A stretch of 64,000 bases of DNA from Methylococcus geothermalis (GTDB lineage: Bacteria > Pseudomonadota > Gammaproteobacteria > Methylococcales > Methylococcaceae), in assembly GCF_012769535.1 (NCBI RefSeq), contig NZ_CP046565.1, positions 1,316,501-1,380,500 on the forward strand, read 5' to 3'. Position 1 is the first letter of the stretch; every line of letters begins with the position of its first letter. The position numbers and the translations under genes were made by a program. Positions 15,843 to 25,087 of the stretch are shown here, piece after piece. The notes beneath the pieces are model-generated. The model had not been told where the DNA came from. It ran no database searches and was given only the letters and a program-made list of their open reading frames with translations.

Positions 15843-18158
15843 TTAGAAGCTGATGGTGATGCTCCCGCGCAGCATCCGGGGCTCCACCGGATGGATGAGC
15901 TTGCCTTCCACGCCTTCCGGCGGCTGGTTCTGCAGGCGGTACTGGTAGTAGTAGGCGATGTCGTTGGCCCTGGAATCGAAGATGTTGAACAGGTCCAGCG
16001 TCAGCTTGATGTTCTCTTCCTGCCAGCCCAGGCCGAAGTTGACCAGGGTGGTGTCACCCAGAAACACCGTTCCCGCCTCGTTGAGCGGCACGTTGCTGAA
16101 GTGGCGCAGCCTTAGGGTCGACCAGAAGCCGTAGGGCATTTGCACCGTGGCGCCGCTGGTGATGACGTTGCCGACCGAGTTGGGGATGCTGTTGTCTCCG
16201 CTGGGCAGATCGGTGTAGTACGACTTGGTGAAGGCCAGATCGGCGTCCAGGGTCAGCCAGTCGGTGGCCTGGTAATAGTTGGCCCATTCCACGCCATAGC
16301 GGTTGCCGGGGCCGGTCGGTTCGGTGGTGCCGGCATCGCCCGTGAACACGAGTTCCGAGGCGGTGTGCAGGAACCAGAACGCCAGCGTGCTGTTGAGCCC
16401 CGGAATGTACTGGCTGCGCGCCCCGATTTCAGCGCCCTTGGAGCGGACCATCGGGGTCACGGCATGAACCGGATCGCCATTGGTCGGGTTCACGCTTTCG
16501 ACCGCCCCGCGGGCATCGTTGGAATGGAAGCCGTAACCCATGTTGACGAAGAACTCGGTGTCCACCCAGGGGCCGAACACCATGCTGAGCTTGGGGCTGA
16601 CCATGCTGGAATTGCGGTTGCCGGAATTCAGGGGCGTCAGTTGGCTGTCCACGTTGAAGACGAAGATGTCGTTGCGCAGGCCGGCGATGGTCTTGAACTT
16701 CTCCATCCAGAAGGTTTCGTTCTTGAAGTACATGCCGATGCTGGTTTCGGACACGTTGTTGCGGCTGACGATGTTGAACACCTCGCGCCACTGGGTATTG
16801 GCCAGTTCCAGCCCGCCGATCTGGTCATGGCGGATCTGCAGACCCAGGCTGTTTTCCATGGGGGTGTCGAACAGCTTGTTGAACCAGGTCTGAGACGCCG
16901 TGCCGCCGTAATACACGCGGTGTTCGCCCTGCAGGATCTGGTCGCCCTGTTGCGGATGCTCCAGAAAATAGGTGAAGTCCGAATACAGGTCGAGATCGTA
17001 GTAGGCGGCGTACAGGTTGACTTCGCTCTTGGAGGATTCGCCCCGGCTCCAGAGATTGGTGGACAGGCTGTAGCGGTTGGTATTGCCGCCGTCGCTGCGG
17101 TTCATGGTGCCGTAGAGGTCGAGCTGATTCGCCAGCACCAGCGCTTCGGGAATCTGGTTGGTGGCGTACCAGCGCGAGTTGTAGCCCTTGGCGATCACCG
17201 AAAGGCCCCAGTCCTGTTTGTCGATGGTGTAGCGCAGCATGCCGTTGAATTGGTTCAGGTCCATCGGCCGCTGCCAGGGGCCGTCATAGAAGTTCACCGA
17301 AGCGGCGTAGAGCAGATCGCCCGGACCCAGCTCGTTGGAATTGGCCGCGACCGTGCGGTAGTAGTTGTACTCGCCGCCGGTGAAGTTGACGAAGCCTTGC
17401 GGCAGCCGGTGCTTGGTATGCATGTAGGCGTAGCCGGCCGCGGAGAAGTCGCCCATTTCCGCGTAGTACGGTCCCTTGCCGTACTCCACCCGGTCCACCA
17501 GCTCCGGGATGATGCTGTTGAGGTCCATGTAGCCCTGGCCGTGGGCGTTGGTCGGCAGGTTCATCGGCACGCCGTCGACCCAGGTGGCGAAGTCGGTGCC
17601 GTGGTCCAGGTTGAAACCGCGCAGGAAATACTGGTTGGCCTTGCCGGTGCCGCTGTGCTGCGTGGCCAGCATGCCGGGCACGACCTCCACCAGTTCGCCG
17701 ACACGCAGCAGGGGCCGGTACTTGAACTGGTTCTGGCCTACCACGCCTTGGGAGGCCGATTGCGTCAAACCGATCAGGTCGGTTTCGCGTCCGACCACTT
17801 CCACCGTTTCCAGGCTGACCGGTTCTTCGATGAGCTGCGGGTCGTTTTCGTCGTCGTCGTCTTTCTTCGGTTTTGGCTTTGCCTTTGCCTTAGCTATAGG
17901 CCTTCCCTTCGAATCGGCAGGAGTCGTGGTTTGTGACCGGGCGTCGGTCTGGGCCTCCGGTTCGGCCTGTGGCTGTGCTTCGGACGGGGGTTGCGGCTGC
18001 GGATGGGCGAAACCGACGGCAGGGCAGGCGGAGCCCAGCGTACACAGAATCGCCCAGATCTTGCGGGTATCCTGGATCGCACCGCGGAAATAGCGGGTGT
18101 CCTGAAATGCGGCGGCCTTTGGCACGCGGCGCGGAGTGATGATTTTTCTTGCTTGCAT
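15843..18158 (-). CDS. TonB-dependent outer-membrane receptor
   Basis: 771 aa. An N-terminal signal-like segment (about 33-51) is followed by an unusual charged and Pro-rich stretch (52-105, with alternating Lys/Ala and an Asp run). The TonB box ETVEVV is at about 117-122, then a plug domain (VGELVEVVPGMLATQHSG...NQYFLRGFNLDHGTDFATWVDGVP) and a barrel ending in GSITISF. It imports a scarce ligand using TonB energy; substrate is not evident, though the neighbourhood is rich in metal and cytochrome genes. No B12-type leader is visible upstream. Confidence 0.9.
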   Translation of the reverse strand: MQARKIITPRRVPKAAAFQDTRYFRGAIQDTRKIWAILCTLGSACPAVGFAHPQPQPPSEAQPQAEPEAQTDARSQTTTPADSKGRPIAKAKAKPKPKKDDDDENDPQLIEEPVSLETVEVVGRETDLIGLTQSASQGVVGQNQFKYRPLLRVGELVEVVPGMLATQHSGTGKANQYFLRGFNLDHGTDFATWVDGVPMNLPTNAHGQGYMDLNSIIPELVDRVEYGKGPYYAEMGDFSAAGYAYMHTKHRLPQGFVNFTGGEYNYYRTVAANSNELGPGDLLYAASVNFYDGPWQRPMDLNQFNGMLRYTIDKQDWGLSVIAKGYNSRWYATNQIPEALVLANQLDLYGTMNRSDGGNTNRYSLSTNLWSRGESSKSEVNLYAAYYDLDLYSDFTYFLEHPQQGDQILQGEHRVYYGGTASQTWFNKLFDTPMENSLGLQIRHDQIGGLELANTQWREVFNIVSRNNVSETSIGMYFKNETFWMEKFKTIAGLRNDIFVFNVDSQLTPLNSGNRNSSMVSPKLSMVFGPWVDTEFFVNMGYGFHSNDARGAVESVNPTNGDPVHAVTPMVRSKGAEIGARSQYIPGLNSTLAFWFLHTASELVFTGDAGTTEPTGPGNRYGVEWANYYQATDWLTLDADLAFTKSYYTDLPSGDNSIPNSVGNVITSGATVQMPYGFWSTLRLRHFSNVPLNEAGTVFLGDTTLVNFGLGWQEENIKLTLDLFNIFDSRANDIAYYYQYRLQNQPPEGVEGKLIHPVEPRMLRGSITISF

Positions 18159-18333
18159 GGCGCGTTGTCGTATCTCTCGACTTATTCTTATTTCGGACGC
18201 CTCTTGCCTGGCGTGCGGAATAGGTTCGGTGGTCTGAATCCGGTACGAAGAGTATCACCCGCTGGCCCGGTTCCCGTGATCCGGCGCGGTGCGGTACTTC
18301 GAATAAATCGTTGCTGGGGGTAGTCTCTGGCTG

Positions 18334-18471
18334 CTACGGAGCCTCATCCTTCGACTTCATCCATTCCGGTTTTTTCGGCCCGGGGGTATTCCCGAAAGGT
18401 CCCTCCTTGCCGCAGCCGCATAGGAACGCGGTTCCGAGGAGGATGATCAAGATATTCCTGTAGATTGACAT
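18334..18471 (-). CDS. Small lipoprotein
   Basis: 45 aa from ATG 18471. The N-terminal hydrophobic helix ends in the lipobox LCGC, followed by a short soluble tail KEGPFGNTPGPKKPEWMKSKDEAP. Small proteins of this design are common and uncharacterised. Confidence rests on the clean lipobox and open frame. Confidence 0.55.
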   Translation of the reverse strand: MSIYRNILIILLGTAFLCGCGKEGPFGNTPGPKKPEWMKSKDEAP

Positions 18472-18577
18472 GGTGGACTCGAAGAGGCGGAATTGTGGGG
18501 GAGAGATGCTAGAGAAGCGCACGCCGCTCCGCTTTCAGCGGCGCGAAGCGGCGGTTCTTCCTCGGTACGCGTGGGTC

Positions 18578-18958
18578 TTAGAGCTTCCCTTCCTTCTTGT
18601 AGTATTCGACTTCGCCGCCGACTTCCTTCACCACTTCTTCCAGCGGCGTTACCGTTTCCGCGACTTGACCGGCTTCAAGCGAATTGATCACCGATTTCAA
18701 TCGGCTGCTGGACATCTGCATGGGCATGGTGCTCTTTTCCTTATAGGAATCGATCGCCAGTTTTCTCGCCTTTTTGGCATTCTCCAGGCACAAATCCTTG
18801 TTGGATTGTTTCGCAGCCTCCAGTGCCGCCTTGCTGGCGTTGAAAACTTCGACGAGATTCGGCGGCGGGTCCGCATAGCGCCCACCGGCGAAGCTGATGC
18901 CGGCAGCCAGTCCGAGGAATGAAGCGAGCAGGACGCGGCGAAGGCCATAATTATTCAT
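18578..18958 (-). CDS. Small periplasmic helical protein, unknown function
   Basis: 126 aa with a signal peptide (1-24, LLASFLGLAAGISFAGG) and a mature part predicted mostly helical (VEVFNASKAALEAAKQSNKDLCLENAKKARKLAI...). Ribosome site AAGGAG at 18965-18970 supports the start. It recalls small metal-binding helical-bundle proteins, but lacks their His content, so I do not assign a function. Confidence 0.7.
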   Translation of the reverse strand: MNNYGLRRVLLASFLGLAAGISFAGGRYADPPPNLVEVFNASKAALEAAKQSNKDLCLENAKKARKLAIDSYKEKSTMPMQMSSSRLKSVINSLEAGQVAETVTPLEEVVKEVGGEVEYYKKEGKL

Positions 18959-19579
18959 TCAAGACTCCTTAACTGTAGTTATTTGTGAGGGATCACAGAT
19001 GCCGTCCGGATTCTTAACAGACCGGGAACGTACTTTCTGATTGAGCGAATCTTCATGGACGTGCAAAAAAGCCCGCCGCGAGCGGCGGGTATGGGAATGC
19101 GTCCATGTCCTGTGATTCCGAGCGAGTCCGCAAGGCAAGCGTTGAAAACGCTACCCGGCGGGGCGCGTGAAATCCCGAACTGGGCGCCCTAGGAGATTCA
19201 GCACATAATTAACAGCAAAACACGTGCCTATAGGGGTAAGGCTTGGAACAAATATCGGGACATGAGGCTGGAATAGCGGCTGTGACCGTGGCGCATCTCT
19301 TCGAAAATCCATAAATTTCTAGTGAAATCATCTGCATAGGCGATATTGGCTGGTGGTGCCATTCCCTGACTTCGAGAGGAGACGGGAAACCAAAGGCAGG
19401 TCGATCGTCATCATCGCGGCTGATTTCGTTGTCCGGGTCGCCCGCCGTCGGTTTCAGTTCTCTCCGACTGCGTCAAATCCCTCGGTGGATGTATCAAATC
19501 ACCTAGGTGTTCTGATTGGAAAAAAAATGGATCGAGCGCGATGTCTATTGGGATTTGGGGGTCGTCGTTAAGAGATGGT
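18959..19579. other. 620-base gap with a leftward terminator; possible small RNA
   Basis: No convincing protein gene. A strong hairpin with T run at 19065-19090 faces left. Sequence to its right (about 19095-19300) is not coding in any frame I trust and could be the 3' untranslated region of the operon ending at 19580 or an independent small RNA. Confidence 0.4.
19065..19090 (-). terminator. Rho-independent terminator facing left
   Basis: On the minus strand ACCCGCCGCTCGCGGCGGGC forms an 8-bp GC stem followed by six T (plus-strand A run at 19065-19070). It would end transcripts coming from the metal-handling operon or from an RNA in the gap. Confidence 0.8.
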
Positions 19580-19930
19580 TCAGAGTCGGATGCCGATCAA
19601 AGGTAACAGAGCCATCAGCGTGATATAGGCCAGCGCCGTCATCGTCGAAGAAATGGCCAGGCTGATCCAGAAACCGAGACCGTGTTTCAGCAGCAGAGGC
19701 AGAAGAAGGAATAAGACAAGCGAGGGCAGCACCAGCCAGAAAATACGGAATGAAAGGTCGGCGATTTGTCCGGGTGGCGCGCCGTCGCAGTGCAGCCAGA
19801 TGAAGGCGAGGAGGGAAGTCAGGGGAAGCGATGCGACCAGGGCCGCGAAAACGGTGCTGCGTTTTGCGATTTCGGTTATCGCCACCAAGGCCAAGACCGA
19901 TACCGCCAGCTTGACCGCGTAATACAGCAT
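19580..19930 (-). CDS. DUF3147-like four-helix membrane protein
   Basis: 116 aa with four hydrophobic helices and the family-like segment ITEIAKRSTVFAALVASLPLTSLLAFIWL. Uncharacterised inner-membrane protein. It starts 10 bases after the binding-protein gene and is the last gene of the eight-gene operon, so it may assist the transporter, but nothing in the sequence shows how. Confidence 0.75.
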   Translation of the reverse strand: MLYYAVKLAVSVLALVAITEIAKRSTVFAALVASLPLTSLLAFIWLHCDGAPPGQIADLSFRIFWLVLPSLVLFLLLPLLLKHGLGFWISLAISSTMTALAYITLMALLPLIGIRL

Positions 19931-19940
19931 GGGCTGCTCA

Positions 19941-20846
19941 TCAGCGCTGGAAGGACGTCCTCAGATTCTCGACGTTCTGTTTCATGATGACAAGAAAATC
20001 CCCGGCTTCCGGCCGGTTGGCGCAAGGATCGAAAACCGCGCTCGCGACACCTTTGGCGCCCAGCTTGTCCGCGATCGCGGCGGCCGGCCGGGCTTCCCAC
20101 AGCATGGTCTTCGCCGGGTGGCCGGCCAGGGTCTTGTCCAGCTCGGTCCATTCCTTTTCCGGCGGCATTTCGCCGGGCTCCCAGTGGACGCTTTTCAGAT
20201 TCAGGCCGTAGCGGCGGGCGAGGTACTGGTAAACCGGATGGGATGCCATCAGGGGCAGGTTTGGTTTGACGGCGGCAATCCGCTTGATTTCACCGTCCAG
20301 GCCCGACAGGTCCGCCTGCAGTGACCGCAGGGCGTCGAGGACGGCCGTCTTGAGTTCGGGCCGTTTGGCGATCAGCGCTTTTGCCACCGCTTCGGCCTGT
20401 TGCGCCGCTTGGTCGAAATCCAGCCAGGTGGTGTAGGCGATGCCTTCGTGCGAATGCTGGCCGGCCGGCCCGTGGCTGTGCACCACCGCGTTCTCGATGC
20501 GGATGAAGCGGTCGCGGAAGCCGGCCGAAGTGTCCACCGTTTTCAGGCGGGGCAGGGCGACGTGCGCCCGCCATTTTTCGTAGTCCGCGCCGTTGAGAAG
20601 AATCAGGTCGGCCTTCTGCATGGCGCCGACCGCTTTCGCATCCGGCCGCCAGTAGGCCGGATCGACGTCCGCCGGCGCCGGGAGGATGACCGTGGCCCAA
20701 GGGCCTGCGAGCCGTTCGGCGAAGTAGGCCAGGGGATAGTTCGAGGCGACGATCTCGAGCTTGTGCTCGCCGATGGCGCTCGCGCCCCCGGCGGAAGCGG
20801 CGGCGACCAGGGCGATGACGAGGGAAAGGATGCGGAATGTCGGCAT
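19941..20846 (-). CDS. ZnuA/TroA-like metal-binding ABC solute-binding protein
   Basis: 301 aa. Signal peptide (1-24), VASNYPLAYFAERLAG at 33-48, the His-rich loop HSHGPAGQHSHEG at 123-135, SHPVYQYLARRYGL and VFDPCANRP, all hallmarks of cluster A-I metal-binding proteins. The usual first metal ligand (His in PHxYEPxP) is replaced by DPAYWRPDA, so metal coordination may differ from ZnuA. ATG 20846 is used; upstream codons in this frame belong to another gene's antisense reading. It travels with an FtsX/MacB-type permease, not a ZnuB-type one, 8 bases upstream. Confidence 0.87.
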   Translation of the reverse strand: MPTFRILSLVIALVAAASAGGASAIGEHKLEIVASNYPLAYFAERLAGPWATVILPAPADVDPAYWRPDAKAVGAMQKADLILLNGADYEKWRAHVALPRLKTVDTSAGFRDRFIRIENAVVHSHGPAGQHSHEGIAYTTWLDFDQAAQQAEAVAKALIAKRPELKTAVLDALRSLQADLSGLDGEIKRIAAVKPNLPLMASHPVYQYLARRYGLNLKSVHWEPGEMPPEKEWTELDKTLAGHPAKTMLWEARPAAAIADKLGAKGVASAVFDPCANRPEAGDFLVIMKQNVENLRTSFQR

Positions 20847-20854
20847 GGCGGGTT

Positions 20855-22036
20855 TCAACTCAGGATGAAATGGCGTGCAAGATCGGAAGCATGGGGCGCG
20901 GCCGTGTACAGCACGGCGGCGCAAACCGCGCCTGCGAGCAGGGCGATGAGCAGGATCTCCGCGAACAGCAGGCGCATCACGGCAAGCCGGGCGCAGCCGA
21001 GCAGGTAGATCGTTTCGATTTCCCGTTGCCGAAGGCGCAGCGAAAGTGCGAACACCAGGGCGACGAGCAGGAAAGCGATGGCGACGACCAGCAGCAGGAT
21101 GCCGTCGAACAGTGCACCGACCCGGAAGATGTTCTCCAGCAGGCCGCGGGTCACATCCAGCGGACGGATCATTTCGGTCGCCGACTTGTCGTCCAGGTAG
21201 CGCCCGCGCAGCAGGGTCGCGGAGCGGGCGTCGTGCGGCAGGGCAATCACGGCGCTGATCGGGTAGGTGGCCGGGTCGCCGTGGAAATGGAACGAACCCA
21301 GGTTCTCGGGGGTGATTTCGGTATAGGTGAGGAGCCCGGCATCGGCGCGGCGGACGGTCGCGGCGCCGAAAGGCGAATCGGGCTGGGTGGGGGCCGCTTG
21401 GGTTTCCGCATGGCCATGGCCCAGGCCTTCGATGATCCAGGCGGTCTGGAGATCGACGAAGACGGCGTGGTCGTCCGGCGAATGCGCCTTGGCCAGCACG
21501 CCGGTGACGTGAAGCTTGAGCGGATAGGTGCCGGCGAGATCGAATGCGTTTCCCGAGGAAGACGCCAGGGTGTCGCCCGGTCCGAGCCCGAGGCGCTCGG
21601 CGACGTCGGCACCGAGGACGCAGTCCCCGAGGATCGCGGGCAATTCGCCCTGCGCCGGAACGAGTCCCCGGAAGTCGAAATAGTCCAGGGTGACGCCGAT
21701 CAACGGCTGGCCCTGCACCCGGTAGCGGGCGTAGATGGGCAGCGGGTCGGCCCAGCCGGTGGCGGCGATGCGGTCGGCCTCCTGCATGCGGATGGACGGC
21801 ACGCCGGCCTCGCTGAAATACAGCGCGCCGAGCGTGAGGTCCACCGCGCTGCCGCGGGCGCCGACCAAGAGCGGCGTGGCTTCGGCCCGGCGGGTCATCC
21901 AGTATTCGCCCGCGTCCAGGACCCGGTGCAGGCCCAGCGGGAGCGCGGCGATCAGGCTCAGGCACAGCACCAGGATCAGCGTCCGCGTCCGGTGGTGGCG
22001 CAGATAGCGCCAGGCCAGATAGAAATCGTGCCTCAT
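20855..22036 (-). CDS. FtsX/MacB-type ABC permease
   Basis: 393 aa. One N-terminal helix (about 18-38), a large extracytoplasmic domain (about 40-295) and three C-terminal helices (about 305-385, with LRQREIETIYLLGCARLAVMRLLFAEI) give the type VII ABC topology of MacB, FtsX and LolCE. Such permeases usually transmit force to periplasmic partners instead of importing ions. HGHAETQ in the periplasmic domain is a small His cluster. It overlaps the ATPase gene by 4 bases. Confidence 0.87.
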   Translation of the reverse strand: MRHDFYLAWRYLRHHRTRTLILVLCLSLIAALPLGLHRVLDAGEYWMTRRAEATPLLVGARGSAVDLTLGALYFSEAGVPSIRMQEADRIAATGWADPLPIYARYRVQGQPLIGVTLDYFDFRGLVPAQGELPAILGDCVLGADVAERLGLGPGDTLASSSGNAFDLAGTYPLKLHVTGVLAKAHSPDDHAVFVDLQTAWIIEGLGHGHAETQAAPTQPDSPFGAATVRRADAGLLTYTEITPENLGSFHFHGDPATYPISAVIALPHDARSATLLRGRYLDDKSATEMIRPLDVTRGLLENIFRVGALFDGILLLVVAIAFLLVALVFALSLRLRQREIETIYLLGCARLAVMRLLFAEILLIALLAGAVCAAVLYTAAPHASDLARHFILS

Positions 22037-22701
22037 TCTGCTTCTGGGCCCTGGGGTTGGCGGATGTCGATGACGCGGTCGAACAGCGGCAGCAGTTCGT
22101 GGTCGTGGGTGACGGCCAGCAGGGTGGACCGCTTGCGCTCCGCGGCTCGGATCAGCAGTTCGATGACCCTGAGCTTGTTGGCCGGATCGAGGTTCCCGGT
22201 CGCCTCGTCGGCCAGCACCAGACCCGGCTCGGCCAGCAGGGCGCGGCAGACCGCCGCTCTTTGCCGCTCGCCCTGGGACAGCTCCCGCGGTAGCGCGGCG
22301 AGCTTGTCCGCCAGGCCGGTTTGTTCCGCCAGTTCGCGGGCCCTGTCCCGCACCCCCTGGTCCAGCTTCAGCACCCGGTTGATCCGGTAGGGGTGCACGA
22401 TGTTGTCGAACACGCTGAGGTAGTCGAGCAACTCGAGTTCCTGGAACACGAAGCCGACGCGGGAAATCCGGAAATTCCGCCGCGCGCCATCGTCCAGTGC
22501 GCTGACGGTGACGCCATCGACGCGGATGGTTCCCTCATCGGGGGACAGAATGCCGGCGATGAGTTTCAGCAGGGTGGTTTTCCCCGCCCCGCTGGGGCCG
22601 ATGATGGCGACCCTGCCGCCGCGTTCGATGCGCAAGGCGGGCAAGGCGACGCCAAAGCGGCTGCCGGGATAGCGGAAGCTCAGGTTTTCGATTTCGATCA
22701 T
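22033..22701 (-). CDS. ABC transporter ATP-binding protein
   Basis: 222 aa. Walker A GPSGAGKT at 35-42, Q-loop FQELELLDYLS, signature LSQGERQR at 141-148, Walker B LVLADE at 161-166, and a switch His in VTHDHE. Closest in style to LolD/MacB ATPases (LDYLSVFDNI). It overlaps both neighbours by 4 bases and surely pairs with the permease downstream. Start ATG 22701. Confidence 0.92.
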   Translation of the reverse strand: MIEIENLSFRYPGSRFGVALPALRIERGGRVAIIGPSGAGKTTLLKLIAGILSPDEGTIRVDGVTVSALDDGARRNFRISRVGFVFQELELLDYLSVFDNIVHPYRINRVLKLDQGVRDRARELAEQTGLADKLAALPRELSQGERQRAAVCRALLAEPGLVLADEATGNLDPANKLRVIELLIRAAERKRSTLLAVTHDHELLPLFDRVIDIRQPQGPEAE

Positions 22702-24371
22702 GAACGGGGGGAGGATGCCGAGGGGCGGCCTTCGAGGAGGTCCATCGCGGTGATTTTCCAGGTGCCGTCTCCGGCGATGCTCAGCACCATGCGGGCGGCA
22801 TACAGATTGTGGCGGTCGTGGGAATGGCCCCAGTGGGAGACCGTGCCGTGGGCAATCCATTGGGCCGTGACCTCGAAGCTGGAAGGCCCGAGTTTCCGGG
22901 TGGCGAGCCCGTCTCCCAGCACTTCGATGCGGCTGACCCGCCCTTCGCCTCCCAGCCCCTGATTGCGGGCCATGACCGCCCGCCGCTGGCGGAGATAGAC
23001 TTCTTCCAGCAGTGGCCCGTCCAGGCTCATCGCCAGGCGGTCGTAGCCGGCCTCTTCTCCAGGCAGGGCGTAGGCGCGGTAGACGTTGTGCAGCAGGGCT
23101 TCCAGGCGGGGCCGCACCTGCGGACGAGGGAAGGCCTCGGCGCGGGCTTCCGGCTGTCCGGTCAAACCGAGCGCTTGCGGAAACAGCATCGCGGCGACGG
23201 CCGCGGCCAGCCCGGTGCCGGCCAGGACGGGATGCTTGCGCCGGGCCAGCCATGCCGCGCACAGAAAGGCCACGGCCGCGGCCTGGAAGCGGAGGGCTGG
23301 TACGCCGTGCTCGTCATCGGGGGCCGGTGCCGGTGGTTCGACCTCGGGTGCCAGCCCCAAGGCTTCTTCCGCCGACCAGCGGAACACCGGGTCGCGCGGG
23401 GTGGCGTCGAATTCGAAGGATTCCTTGCCGAAATACAGCGTGACGGGCCGCCGCTCGAGGCCGGGGCCGAACAGCTCCCATTGCAGGTCCACCGTTTCGG
23501 CGGGCGCTTCCGTGAGGTAGACCAGGATGGCGCCGACCAGCGCCGAGGCGGGGTAGAGAGGCTCGGTATCGCCGGCTTTCTGCATGCCCTGGCGGTCGAA
23601 ACGCAGGAATTCGACCCGGTCGAGCTGGGCTTCCACCACGGTGCCGTTGACGCGCACCGGGTTGCGCGTCCGCAGGAAATCGCCGGCCGCCTGCTTCAGG
23701 GATTCGCGTTCGCCGGCACCGAGGTTCTGTGGATCCTTGGGTTTGAATCGCAGATAAGGCGCCAGGTCTTCCAGCCGCAGCAGCACTTCGTGCCGGACCT
23801 CGTAGGGCTCGACGTAGAGGAAGGAGCGAGGCGCGCTGTGGCGCCGGAGGCGGCCGGAATCTTCGAAGCGCGAGCGCCACGGGTCATTCCAGTCCAGCAG
23901 GATGCGGGCGGGCGCCTCGAGTGCGCCGAGATCGGCCACAGGCACGCCGCGATGGCTGACGACCACGCCGAGTTCCTTGCCGAGTCGCGCTGCGGGAACC
24001 AGGCTCAGGGCTTCGGGTTTTCCGGCGACGTCGAAACGCAGCCTGGCTTCGTAACAGGGACCGTCCGTTTTGCCTGGGACGGCGTCGGGTTTGGCGAAGG
24101 ACACAATCCTGCCTTCGAGCGGATGACCGTCCTTGTCCTGGAGCCGCAGCAGTCCGGGGAGGAGCGGCCCGCCATCGGCTCCGGCCAGATTCGTGAACAC
24201 GCTTTCCTTGATGCGGATGTCCATGTCGACCGCGTCCGGTTCGACGGCGATTTCCGCCACTGCGCCGTACTGGGCGAAGCCGGCCCAATCCGCGAACGCG
24301 GTCGTTCCGGCTGCCAGAGCAAGCAACAGGCACGGCGCAAGGCCTTGACGGGCGCGGCGATGATCCATCAT
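22698..24371 (-). CDS. Large periplasmic/membrane protein of unknown function with C-terminal HWGHSH domain
   Basis: 557 aa. Signal peptide (1-27), a large beta-rich periplasmic region, two hydrophobic helices at about 375-420, and a C-terminal alpha+beta domain with HNVYRAYALPGEE and QWIAHGTVSHWGHSHDRHNLYAARMVL...WKITAMDLLEGR. That domain looks like an NTF2-like fold with a conspicuous His cluster that could bind metal. The frame is open far upstream, but the preceding gene overlaps there in another frame, so ATG 24371 is taken as the start. Not recognised as a named family. Confidence 0.75.
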   Translation of the reverse strand: MMDHRRARQGLAPCLLLALAAGTTAFADWAGFAQYGAVAEIAVEPDAVDMDIRIKESVFTNLAGADGGPLLPGLLRLQDKDGHPLEGRIVSFAKPDAVPGKTDGPCYEARLRFDVAGKPEALSLVPAARLGKELGVVVSHRGVPVADLGALEAPARILLDWNDPWRSRFEDSGRLRRHSAPRSFLYVEPYEVRHEVLLRLEDLAPYLRFKPKDPQNLGAGERESLKQAAGDFLRTRNPVRVNGTVVEAQLDRVEFLRFDRQGMQKAGDTEPLYPASALVGAILVYLTEAPAETVDLQWELFGPGLERRPVTLYFGKESFEFDATPRDPVFRWSAEEALGLAPEVEPPAPAPDDEHGVPALRFQAAAVAFLCAAWLARRKHPVLAGTGLAAAVAAMLFPQALGLTGQPEARAEAFPRPQVRPRLEALLHNVYRAYALPGEEAGYDRLAMSLDGPLLEEVYLRQRRAVMARNQGLGGEGRVSRIEVLGDGLATRKLGPSSFEVTAQWIAHGTVSHWGHSHDRHNLYAARMVLSIAGDGTWKITAMDLLEGRPSASSPRS

Positions 24372-24379
24372 CGGGGGGC

Positions 24380-25072
24380 TCAGACCGGGAAGCGGCGCGG
24401 CGCCTTTGCCGTTCCGCCGGCGGCGGCGCTGCCGGCACGGCGCAGGCCCAGATGGCGGTAGGCCACATAGCAGAGCGTGGCGAGCACGATGGCGCCGACC
24501 AGCGCCGCCAGGGCGCCGGGCCAGCGGTTGGGCTGGACGGGAGAGGGGACGCCGACGCTGAACGGAATCCGCAGGCGGTCGTCCTCGGTCACGGCCTCGT
24601 CTCCGATCACGGCGATCAGCGCATAGTGGCCGGGCCGGGTGATGTTGGCATAGGTTTCCACCGTGCCGTTCTTGTAGATCTTGGGCGGCACCTCGGACAG
24701 CGTGCTCTTCTCCTTGGGCAGTTGCCCGCCTTCGCCCAGGTCTTCTTCGATCACCCGCAAGGCGACCGGGGTGTTGCGCACGTCGCGGTCCAGCAGGTCG
24801 ATGCTCAGATAGGTTTTCCCGGTGCCCGGAATTTCCTGGCAGTATTTGACGAAATCGTGCCGCTCGCCTTCGTAGCGGCCTTCCTGCATGGCGGTGAAAT
24901 GCACGGCGTAGAAGTCGTTGGCCACCAGGCAGTTCATCGAAGCGCCCTGGTACATCTGCCGGGCGTTGTTCATGTCGCGGGGGGAGCTGGCGCCGAAGGC
25001 CGGGCCGGCGGCCACGGACAAGCCCAAGAGGGCCGCGGCGGTGCGGCAGAAAAATGCGTAACGATGCGTCAT
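24380..25072 (-). CDS. Secreted membrane-anchored protein of unknown function
   Basis: 230 aa. Signal peptide (1-27), a mature domain with MYQGASMNCLVANDFYAVHFTAMQEG, a short beta-rich part (YANITRPGHYALIAVIGDEAV) and one transmembrane helix near 187-207 with a basic cytoplasmic tail. Ribosome site GGAGG lies upstream. Sits between CopC and the 557-aa protein in the operon. No family recognised; the exposed domain may interact with CopC or the beta-propeller protein. Confidence 0.72.
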   Translation of the reverse strand: MTHRYAFFCRTAAALLGLSVAAGPAFGASSPRDMNNARQMYQGASMNCLVANDFYAVHFTAMQEGRYEGERHDFVKYCQEIPGTGKTYLSIDLLDRDVRNTPVALRVIEEDLGEGGQLPKEKSTLSEVPPKIYKNGTVETYANITRPGHYALIAVIGDEAVTEDDRLRIPFSVGVPSPVQPNRWPGALAALVGAIVLATLCYVAYRHLGLRRAGSAAAGGTAKAPRRFPV

Positions 25073-25087
25073 GGGAGTCGTCCTCCT

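Noticed and set aside
18159-18333. Cobalamin riboswitch upstream of the TonB receptor
   Set aside because: No B12-box-like sequence on the minus strand.
19353-19571. 72-residue rightward frame in the gap
   Set aside because: No ribosome site, family similarity or sensible composition.
19941-21965. A 674-residue leftward frame containing the ZnuA-like protein
   Set aside because: The part before 20846 is an Arg/Pro-rich shadow of the permease gene; the signal peptide begins at 20846.
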